Positions 1 to 4,168 of a DNA stretch of 5,434 nt are shown here, piece by piece. The translations under genes were made by a program, and so were the position numbers. The notes under the pieces are model-generated. The model did no database searches, was not told the DNA's origin, and was given only the letters and a program-made list of their open reading frames with translations. The stretch lies in assembly GCA_031549325.1 (NCBI GenBank), contig JAVBQA010000028.1, positions 1-5,434 on the forward strand, read 5' to 3'. The stretch's first letter is position 1. The number at the start of each line of letters is the position of its first letter. The stretch is from JAJDGF01 sp031549325. GTDB lineage: Bacteria; Bacillota; Clostridia; Christensenellales; Aristaeellaceae.

Positions 1-101
1 TGTCCATCGTCCCCTTCATGATCCTGCTGTTCGCGCTGCTCGGCTTCTGCCTGTCCGAGCTGCTCAACCGCGCCACCAACAGCCCCCAACCCGCGGACTG
101 A
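1..101 (+). CDS. C-terminal end of a probable membrane protein (5' end outside window)
   Basis: Frame 3 is open from the window edge to the TGA at 99-101 and encodes 32 visible residues. The first 20 or so (SIVPFMILLFALLGFCLSEL) are almost entirely hydrophobic and read as one transmembrane helix. A short polar tail follows, LLNRATNSPQPAD, rich in Asn, Pro and Ala. This layout, a last helix with a short hydrophilic tail, is common in transporter permeases and other polytopic proteins, but nothing here identifies a family. Codon use (ctg, ctc, gcg, ttc, atc) matches the other genes in the window, which supports real coding. The stop codon overlaps the first unit of the 19-bp tandem array that follows. 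No terminator hairpin with a U-tract is visible just downstream. Confidence 0.6.
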   Translation, partial: SIVPFMILLFALLGFCLSELLNRATNSPQPAD

Positions 102-224
102 GCGCAGCCTCGCGGATCGAGCGCAACTCCGTGGATCGAGCGCGGCCCCGTGGACCGAGCGCAGCCTCGTGGATCGAGCGCAGCCTCGTGGATCGAGCGC
201 AGCCTCGCGGATCGAGCGCGCCCC
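100..224. repeat. 19-bp noncoding tandem repeat array, six full units plus a partial
   Basis: Six consecutive 19-bp units start at 100, 119, 138, 157, 176 and 195, and an 11-base partial unit starts at 214. The consensus is GAGCGCAGCCTCGYGGATC. Units 4 and 5 are identical, and units 1 and 6 are identical to each other (CGCGG where 4 and 5 have CGTGG). Units 2 and 3 carry several substitutions. The first unit begins at the second base of the upstream gene's TGA. Nineteen is not a multiple of three, so the array cannot encode a regular peptide repeat, which argues for noncoding DNA. Each unit can form a weak CGAG/CTCG hairpin. There are no unique spacers, so it is not CRISPR. It could be a variable-number tandem repeat, a decayed regulatory array or a multi-site protein-binding region. 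Confidence 0.9.
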
Positions 225-253
225 CGCCCTTGAGCGCTTCGCCCGCCGAACGT

Positions 254-274
254 CCCCCGCGCCCCCCCCATCCC
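254..274 (-). other. Potential G-quadruplex motif on the minus strand
   Basis: The plus strand reads five C, GCG, eight C, AT, three C. On the minus strand this is G3-AT-G8-CGC-G5, which meets the usual pattern of four runs of at least three G with loops of 1-7 bases when the G8 run supplies two runs. It lies between the 19-bp array and the C-rich degenerate repeat. Whether it folds in vivo is unknown; this is a sequence-pattern call only. Confidence 0.35.
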
Positions 275-276
275 GC

Positions 277-417
277 GCATAGTTCCCCCGCGTCGCCCGC
301 ATCGTTCCCCCACATCGTTCCCTCACTTCGCCTCACCCGCGCCGCCCCACACATAGCTCCCTACATGATCGCCCCGCATTGCCCCCCACATCTCCCCCTC
401 GCATCCAATGTTCTCCC
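277..417. repeat. Degenerate 12-13 bp C-rich repeat in a pyrimidine-rich intergenic tract
   Basis: The stretch can be cut into about ten units resembling RCATMGTTCCCCC. Clear units are GCATAGTTCCCCC at 277, GCATCGTTCCCCC at 299, ACATCGTTCCCTC at 312, ACATAGCTCCCTA at 351, GCATTGCCCCCC at 376 and ACATCTCCCCCTC at 388. Units between them are more diverged, and one at 290-298 is shortened to nine bases. The plus strand is strongly C-rich, giving G-runs on the minus strand. Together with the 19-bp array, this fills the gap between the membrane protein and the next gene. No convincing ORF is present: the plus frame that stays open here gives a Pro/Arg/Ser/His-rich translation with no start signal. 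Confidence 0.55.
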
Positions 418-486
418 ATTTTTTAGGCGTGCAATCCCCTGCCAATATTCCTCCACACCGTGCGCCAGGCCGCAACCCGCTCCGCA

Positions 487-515
487 TTGCAACCGAAGGA
501 GGAATGTGGTAAACT
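487..515 (+). promoter_or_regulatory. Candidate promoter for the repeated-domain secreted protein
   Basis: TTGCAA at 487-492 and TAAACT at 510-515 are separated by 17 bases, each matching four of six positions of the vegetative -35 and -10 consensus. A TG dinucleotide at 507-508 provides an extended -10. The sequence turns sharply AT-rich here after about 400 bases of GC-rich DNA. Expected transcription would start near 522, leaving about 38 bases of leader before the ATG at 560. The degV promoter has the same spacing and a very similar core. An alternative -10 is TAAAAT at 535-540, but it lacks a good -35. Confidence 0.4.
496..502 (+). promoter_or_regulatory. Perfect Shine-Dalgarno-like AAGGAGG without a well-placed start
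   Basis: AAGGAGG is followed by an in-frame GTG at 506 only three bases later, and by an ATG at 504 that opens just two codons before TAA. If GTG 506 were used, the downstream protein would gain 18 residues ahead of its signal peptide. The spacing is shorter than normal and the site lies inside the proposed promoter, so it is probably coincidental. It is listed because it is the strongest competitor for the start of the 560-1687 gene. Confidence 0.25.
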
Positions 516-559
516 ATTCTTTATGGAATCGTGATAAAATACAAAAGGTGGGGATGCCG

Positions 560-1687
560 ATGATTCGCAAACTCCTCGCGCTGCTGTTGGGCGTCTGCGC
601 GCTGGCCGATGCGCCCATCCGCCCGGATCCTGTCGGTTTCCCCGAGGACGACATCGGCTTCGGCCTGCGCCTCTATCAAAATCTCGAAGAGGTTGAAGCG
701 GGCATCCCGGATTTTGTTCCTCTGCCCACCGACATTGAAACGGCGTTTGCCAACGGCAGCTGTCTGCTGATGGAGCGCAGCGCAAACGTCACTTTCGGAC
801 GTGACGAGGAGAGCCCGGACGCGGTGCGCGCCATGGTGATCTTTGAGGTGACGCCGGAGGAGGCGCCCGCCGTCTATGAGCAGGCTTACGACAATCTGTC
901 CGCCATCTGGGGCGACAACCCGGAGGAAAGCGTGCTGTGCGCCGACGACGTGGATCCGGACGACGTGACGCTTCAGAGCCTGTCCGGTTTCGCGGTGGAG
1001 GGCGCCTATGAGCGCGCCTGGGACAGCGGGCGCTACTACGCCAGCCTGTCGCTGTTCCAGGGCCAGCCGCCCAACCAGCTGACCGTGGTGGTGCAGCTGC
1101 TGGACCGCATGCGGCTTCAGGGTAAGCGCGCGTCCATCCCCGAACCCCAGCCCACCCCCGCGCCCAAGACCCCGATCGAGCTTCACCTCGCCGCGGATGG
1201 CCGGATCGGCTTCGGGCTGAAGTTCTATGGCAGCACCGAGCAGGTGCTCGCGGACAACATCCCGGGCCTGGCCGGGCTGGAGGCGGACGAGTATGAGCGC
1301 TTCACCGGCGAATGTGAGCTGCTGGGCCGCAGGGCGGCAGCCATCTTCGATTTTAAAGCGCCGGACCAGATGCGCCGCGTGACGGTGGTGTTTCAGGCGG
1401 GAAAGGATACCGCCGAAGCTCTGTACGCGCAAGCGCTGGACGAGCTGCGCGCCGCCTGGGGCCCGAGCGACACGCCGCAATACAACGAGGGCGAGCAGGC
1501 GCTGCAATCCCCCATGGACGTGATCGACGGCTGGGTGACCGACCAGCCCTACCGGCGCGGCTGGGTCACTGAGCGATACGACATCTTCCTCGAGCTATAC
1601 GCGCACAGAAACGGAACGGGCTTCGACATCGTCGCGGATCTGGCCGACTGGGCGCCGGAACAGGAAACGAGCGGGGATGCCCAATAG
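560..1687 (+). CDS. Secreted protein of unknown function with two tandem copies of a ~150-residue domain
   Basis: The product is 375 residues from ATG 560; ATG 554 is two codons earlier. ATG 560 is preferred because AAGGTG (545-550) is nine bases away, against three for ATG 554. The N-terminus has a short basic region (MIRK), a hydrophobic core at about 5-16 and a plausible signal-peptidase site after ALA16. C13 is not in a good lipobox, so a lipoprotein is less likely. The mature part is an internal duplication: IGFGLRLY at residue 32 matches IGFGLKFY at 216, C68 matches C252 with exactly the same 184-residue offset, and both copies carry a helix ending in W-G (W117, W300) and an aromatic-rich strand (AYERAWDSGRYYASL, PYRRGWVTERYDIFL). 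A Pro-rich linker, PEPQPTPAPKTP at 194-205, joins them. Composition is acidic. No catalytic motif or known family is recognised; an extracytoplasmic binding or structural role is inference. It converges with the minus-strand membrane protein. Confidence 0.85.
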   Translation: MIRKLLALLLGVCALADAPIRPDPVGFPEDDIGFGLRLYQNLEEVEAGIPDFVPLPTDIETAFANGSCLLMERSANVTFGRDEESPDAVRAMVIFEVTPEEAPAVYEQAYDNLSAIWGDNPEESVLCADDVDPDDVTLQSLSGFAVEGAYERAWDSGRYYASLSLFQGQPPNQLTVVVQLLDRMRLQGKRASIPEPQPTPAPKTPIELHLAADGRIGFGLKFYGSTEQVLADNIPGLAGLEADEYERFTGECELLGRRAAAIFDFKAPDQMRRVTVVFQAGKDTAEALYAQALDELRAAWGPSDTPQYNEGEQALQSPMDVIDGWVTDQPYRRGWVTERYDIFLELYAHRNGTGFDIVADLADWAPEQETSGDAQ

Positions 1688-1707
1688 GCGAAACCATCAA
1701 AACAGCG

Positions 1708-1733
1708 GATCCCGAACCTGCCGGCTCGGGATC
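1708..1733. terminator. Intergenic hairpin, possible weak terminator
   Basis: A perfect 8-bp stem GATCCCGA/TCGGGATC encloses a 10-base loop, starting 21 bases after the stop of the secreted-protein gene. There is no U-tract on either strand (TTGCAAT follows on plus), so it is a poor intrinsic terminator. It may instead protect a 3' end or be part of a longer read-through RNA. Its position just after a stop codon and before a converging gene is the main support. Confidence 0.35.
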
Positions 1734-1751
1734 TTGCAATGCAACGGGGGA

Positions 1752-1881
1752 ATGACAGATGGAGATTTGAAAAGCGCAAGGGAGGGACGCCCAGCCCTTG
1801 CTGGTGTTGTATCGCGCGTTCATCAGCGCCATGCGGGCTATTGGCGCGGAGGCGGACATGGAGGACGCGGAGCTGCCTTAA
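1752..1881 (+). pseudogene. Possible small ORF broken by one base in an A4 run
   Basis: From ATG 1752 the frame reads MTDGDLK and then passes into Gly/His/Arg-rich sequence that does not look coding. The +1 frame from AAA 1771 reads KAQGRDAQPLLVLYRAFISA and continues MRAIGAEADMEDAELP to TAA 1879-1881. That part looks protein-like: a hydrophobic-amphipathic helix and an acidic tail with the window's usual codon use. Removing one A from the A4 run at 1770-1773 would join both parts into a 42-residue protein. Alternatively translation could begin at TTG 1798, preceded by AAGGGAGGG at 1778-1786, giving 27 residues. The stop overlaps the TAA of the minus-strand gene in a shared TTAA. It may be a decayed gene, a sequencing error or chance. 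Confidence 0.3.
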
Positions 1882-2417
1882 AACCTCTTCTTCGCCACGA
1901 CAAACATCACAAGCCCCAGCGCAGCAAACGCACCCATCATGATCAGAAACGGCGCGGGTGATCCAGCGTCGTACAGCACGAACACGTCCTCCCCCGGCGC
2001 GAAATCTTCTATCACCTGGGGCGCGAGGTTACGGAGGATGGACTGCACGTGCACCTCCCGCTGCCCGTCAAAGGGAACATCCGTGCAGTAGAGCACCGCA
2101 TACCCGTCGCCGGACAGCCGCCACACGGCATACTCCGTCTTGCCCTCGCTGCCGTTCACCGTGAGAGTGCCCCCAAGATCCTGGGCTCCGTCATACATCA
2201 GCCGGCCGTCCTGATAGGTCTTGGCCATGAATTTCTGCAGCTTTTCGCGGGAGTCCAGCACGGACACGCCGTCGATGAAGTGCATCAGCGCAATGTATCC
2301 ACAGATCAGCGTAAACAGCCACAACACAATGGCCCCCGCAATGAGCCCGGCCCCCCAGTTCATGCGCACCGCGTGGGGCCTATTCATCTGCGCCGCGCTG
2401 CTCCTCAGGTCATTCAT
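1878..2417 (-). CDS. Small membrane protein with two helices flanking an extracytoplasmic domain
   Basis: The product is 179 residues from the ATG at 2417-2415. This start is chosen over the upstream in-frame ATG at 2480 because GAGAGGTGG sits seven bases ahead of it and the promoter TATAAT lies between the two candidates. Residues 1-20 are polar and basic. Helix 1 spans about 22-47 (begins GAGLIAGAIVLWLF), and helix 2 about 156-175 (FLIMMGAFAALGLVMFVV), followed by KKRF. By the positive-inside rule both ends are cytoplasmic and residues 48-155 are outside. The outer domain is acidic, includes TYQDGRLMYDG and GTLTVNGSEGKTEYAVWRL, and looks like mixed beta sheet. No known family is recognised. 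The gene stands alone, converges on the 560-1687 gene and diverges from the cupin gene. Confidence 0.8.
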   Translation of the reverse strand: MNDLRSSAAQMNRPHAVRMNWGAGLIAGAIVLWLFTLICGYIALMHFIDGVSVLDSREKLQKFMAKTYQDGRLMYDGAQDLGGTLTVNGSEGKTEYAVWRLSGDGYAVLYCTDVPFDGQREVHVQSILRNLAPQVIEDFAPGEDVFVLYDAGSPAPFLIMMGAFAALGLVMFVVAKKRF

Positions 2418-2450
2418 CCCGCGTCCACCTCTCAAACAATGACTTCGCTC

Positions 2451-2480
2451 ATTATAGCATACCCGGGAGCGGCCCGCCAA
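2451..2480 (-). promoter_or_regulatory. Promoter of the minus-strand membrane protein gene
   Basis: Read on the minus strand, TTGGCG (2480-2475) and a perfect TATAAT (2456-2451) are separated by 18 bases. The -10 is preceded by TGC, making it an extended -10 (TGCTATAAT). Transcription would start near 2444, giving a leader of about 27 bases that contains the GAGAGGTGG ribosome-binding site. The perfect -10 makes this the best promoter call in the window. It is back to back with the cupin promoter, about 40 bases apart. Confidence 0.65.
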
Positions 2481-2520
2481 TGGTTTCCATTTCGATACTA
2501 CGCCACTTTATTGTGCCTAC

Positions 2521-2549
2521 TTTACAGCCGGATGTTTCTGTCGTATCCT
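2521..2549 (+). promoter_or_regulatory. Candidate promoter of the cupin gene
   Basis: TTTACA at 2521-2526 and TATCCT at 2544-2549 are 17 bases apart, matching five of six and four of six consensus positions. Expected transcription would start near 2556, giving a leader of about 51 bases. The spacing and the TGTCG just before the -10 resemble the other two plus-strand promoters in the window (TGTGG there), although here the TG is not at the standard extended -10 position. Confidence 0.45.
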
Positions 2550-2554
2550 TCCAT

Positions 2555-2576
2555 TGGGCCCCGATTGGAGGGCCCA
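2555..2576 (+). promoter_or_regulatory. Inverted repeat at the start of the cupin leader
   Basis: TGGGCCC at 2555-2561 and GGGCCCA at 2570-2576 form a perfect 7-bp stem with an 8-base loop. It starts at about the predicted transcription start and ends 15 bases before AAGGAGG (2592-2598). It could be a 5' stabilising hairpin or a DNA operator for a dimeric repressor; the sequence does not decide between them. It is too far from the ribosome-binding site to block it directly. Confidence 0.4.
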
Positions 2577-2606
2577 TCCACGGATAGACCCAAGGAGGAA
2601 GCCATC

Positions 2607-3059
2607 ATGAAGGATCTCATCATCAAGAACATGCAGAACATCAGCGCCACCGAGGTGGAGCGGGGCGGCAACCGCTTCTCGATCAGGCCCGTCGTGGCCG
2701 GAGACGACGTCGACACCTGCGCCGCAGCGTTCATCGAGGTGCCGGTGGGCAACTACGCCTTTGGCTACCACTTCCACGACCAGAGCGAGGAGATCTTCTA
2801 CGTGGTCAGCGGCACGGGCAAGCTGCGCTGCGCCTACGGAGAAAAGGACGTGGCTGCCGGCGACATGCTCTGCTTCCCCACCGGCGAGAAAGGGGCTCAC
2901 GTGCTGAGCAACACCTCCAAGACCGAGCCGCTGGTGTTCATCGACTTCGATGTGAAAGCCGGCAAGGCGGATGTGGTCACCTTCCCCGACCTGGGCAAGC
3001 TGATGATCATCGGCCAGCATGTGAACGCCATGGTGGACGCGCCGAAGGAAGGCGAATGA
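2607..3059 (+). CDS. Single-domain cupin protein, probable metal-binding
   Basis: The product is 150 residues with a textbook start: AAGGAGG at 2592-2598, eight bases before the ATG. Both cupin motifs are complete. Motif 1 is GYHFHDQSEEIFYVVSG at 53-69, with H55, H57 and E62 as expected metal ligands; motif 2 is GDMLCFPTGEKGAHVLSN at 85-102, with P91, G93, the fourth ligand H98 and N102. Size and layout fit the small bicupin-free family whose members bind sugars, small carbonyl compounds or act as isomerases or dioxygenases; the substrate cannot be read from sequence. There is no signal peptide, so it is cytoplasmic. Four cysteines (38, 75, 89 and others if present nearby) are not arranged as a known site. 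It has its own promoter and appears monocistronic apart from a possible coupled 30-codon ORF at its stop. Confidence 0.9.
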   Translation: MKDLIIKNMQNISATEVERGGNRFSIRPVVAGDDVDTCAAAFIEVPVGNYAFGYHFHDQSEEIFYVVSGTGKLRCAYGEKDVAAGDMLCFPTGEKGAHVLSNTSKTEPLVFIDFDVKAGKADVVTFPDLGKLMIIGQHVNAMVDAPKEGE

Positions 3060-3148
3060 CGCCCGGCGATCCCACGCCACAGGCGTCAAGGCTTGATCTG
3101 CGGCCTCCCCGCAAAGGCGATGACCACATGAACAACAAGGCAATTTAA
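3056..3148 (+). CDS. Possible 30-residue ORF translationally coupled to the cupin gene
   Basis: The ATG at 3056 overlaps the cupin TGA in an ATGA junction, the classic arrangement for coupled re-initiation, and GAAGGAAGG lies just upstream. The peptide begins MTPGDPTPQASRLDLRPPRK and ends GDDHMNNKAI before TAA 3146-3148. It is Pro-rich, basic in the middle and has no hydrophobic segment. No family is recognised. The stop is followed two bases later by the stem of the hairpin at 3151-3185. Composition alone does not prove coding, and an overlap of this kind can occur by chance. Confidence 0.25.
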   Translation: MTPGDPTPQASRLDLRPPRKGDDHMNNKAI

Positions 3149-3150
3149 CC

Positions 3151-3185
3151 CAAAGGGAAGCATCGCGATGCGGCGCTTCCCTTTG
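3151..3185 (+). terminator. Strong hairpin after the cupin gene, terminator-like but without U-tract
   Basis: CAAAGGGAAGC at 3151-3161 pairs perfectly with GCTTCCCTTTG at 3175-3185 (11 bp) around a 13-base loop. Within the stem and loop, GCATCGCGATGC (3160-3171) is itself a perfect palindrome, so an alternative fold exists. The following bases (CGCATTCGTG) are not U-rich, so intrinsic termination would be inefficient. Two smaller hairpins precede it: ACGCC/GGCGT at 3074-3086 and TGCGG/CCGCA at 3099-3113. The likely role is separating cupin and degV transcription or protecting the cupin mRNA end. Confidence 0.45.
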
Positions 3186-3202
3186 CGCATTCGTGACAAA
3201 AT

Positions 3203-3230
3203 TTGCAACAATGACCAAATGTGGTTGCAA
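3203..3230. promoter_or_regulatory. Inverted repeat TTGCAAC-N14-GTTGCAA overlapping the degV -35
   Basis: TTGCAAC at 3203-3209 and GTTGCAA at 3224-3230 are perfect 7-bp inverted repeats with centres 21 bases apart, about two helical turns, as for a dimer binding to one DNA face. The right half contains the proposed -35 of degV, so an occupying protein would be expected to affect initiation. No regulator gene is in the window. Confidence 0.35.
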
Positions 3231-3253
3231 GCCGTTGTAAAGTGTGGGATACT
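3225..3253 (+). promoter_or_regulatory. Candidate promoter of the degV-transpeptidase unit
   Basis: TTGCAA at 3225-3230 and GATACT at 3248-3253 are 17 bases apart, with TG at 3245-3246 giving an extended -10. Transcription would start near 3260, with a short leader to ATG 3283 that contains AGGAG at 3271-3275. Its layout is nearly the same as the promoter at 487-515: TTGCAA, 12 bases, TGTGG, then [T/G]A[A/T]ACTA. No equally good site lies closer to the gene. Confidence 0.45.
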
Positions 3254-3282
3254 AAAGCGAAATACCCGTTAGGAGAACAAAA

Positions 3283-4113
3283 ATGAACATCAAAATCATC
3301 GCGGACAGCTGCTGCGATATGACCGAGGCGCTGCGCAAGCGGCTGGACCTGCGCTCGGTGGCGCTCACGCTGCGCTTGGGTGAAAAAGAATTTCGGGACG
3401 ATGAGGCGCTGGACCTTTCCCAGTTCATGCGCGAAATGAAGGCTTGCAAAGAAAAGGTCGGCTCTGCCTCCCCTTCCCCCAGCGAGTACCAGCAGGCGTT
3501 CTGCGAGGCGGGCTCCTCCTTCGCGATCACGCTGTCCAGCCAGCTGTCCGGATCCTACGAGAGCGCCATGCTGGCCGCCCGCGCCGCCGCCGAGGAGGGC
3601 GCCCAGGTTCACGTTTTTGATTCAAAGAGCGCCTCGGCGGGCGAGGTGCTGCTGGCCTGCAAGCTGAGCGAGTTTTTGCAGAAGAACCTATCCCGCGAGG
3701 CCATCATTGAGCGCGTGAACGCCTTCATCGACGAGATGAAGACGTACTTCGTGCTTGAGAACTACGACAACCTGAAGAAGAATGGGCGGCTGTCCCGCGT
3801 CACCGGCGCGCTGGTGTCGATCCTGGGGATCCGGCTGGTGATGGGCGCGGACGCGCAGGGCAACATCCAGCTGTACCACAAGGCGCGCGGCGAAAACCAG
3901 ATGCTGGAGAGATTGCTGTCGCTGATCCAGCAGAGCGGCCGCGAGGTCAAGAACCAGCTGATGGTCATCACCCATTGCAACAATCTGCGTCTGGCCGAGA
4001 AGCTGCAGGCGCTTGTGCGGGAGCGCTTTGATTTCGGCGAGATTCTGATCGTGCCCACAAGGGGGATCAGCTCGCTGTACGCCGATGATCAGGGGATCGT
4101 GATGGCGTTTTGA
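3283..4113 (+). CDS. DegV family protein, FakB-like fatty-acid-binding protein
   Basis: The product is 276 residues, the normal DegV length, from an ATG seven bases after AGGAG. Members of this family bind a fatty acid and, as FakB, present it to the kinase FakA for phosphorylation, feeding phospholipid synthesis. Family landmarks are present in order: ADSCCDM at 7-13, the SASPSPSEY segment at 61-69 in place of the usual T-S-x-P-S motif, SSQLSGSYESA at 85-95 (the Ser of the carboxylate site, S89), FDSKSASAG at 112-120, and NLKKNGRLS at 163-171. The C-terminus reads SSLYADDQGIVMAF, where well-studied FakB proteins have a His in an HTGPG-like segment; my alignment puts Y266 there. It is therefore a variant subgroup or has altered ligand contact. 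No signal peptide; cytoplasmic. No fakA or lipid gene is adjacent. The L,D-transpeptidase gene follows after 55 bases with no terminator. Confidence 0.92.
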   Translation: MNIKIIADSCCDMTEALRKRLDLRSVALTLRLGEKEFRDDEALDLSQFMREMKACKEKVGSASPSPSEYQQAFCEAGSSFAITLSSQLSGSYESAMLAARAAAEEGAQVHVFDSKSASAGEVLLACKLSEFLQKNLSREAIIERVNAFIDEMKTYFVLENYDNLKKNGRLSRVTGALVSILGIRLVMGADAQGNIQLYHKARGENQMLERLLSLIQQSGREVKNQLMVITHCNNLRLAEKLQALVRERFDFGEILIVPTRGISSLYADDQGIVMAF

Positions 4114-4168
4114 GGCGGCTGCGATCTGATTGATTTGCGACTCTTGTTATGAAACGAGGTGCCTTCCG

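Noticed and set aside
100..224. CRISPR array
   Set aside because: The units abut directly with no spacers and are 19 bp, shorter than typical CRISPR repeats.
131..553. Upstream in-frame extension of the secreted-protein gene
   Set aside because: It runs through the 19-bp array and C-rich repeats, gives a Pro/Arg/Ser-rich translation, lacks a ribosome-binding site, and would bury the clear signal peptide at residue 140.
521..1507. Long minus-strand open frame (328 codons) antisense to the secreted-protein gene
   Set aside because: The translation is His/Arg/Gly/Leu-rich with no start signal, typical of the antisense frame of a GC-rich gene; the plus strand has signal peptide, duplication and linker.
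2517..3230. Minus-strand open frame across the cupin gene
   Set aside because: It is the His/Val/Ala-rich antisense shadow of a cupin with both motifs intact on the plus strand.
4126..4153. Internal promoter before the transpeptidase gene (CTGATT ... TGTTATGAA)
   Set aside because: Spacer of 16 with a poor -35, and the predicted start would fall on the ribosome-binding site, leaving almost no leader.
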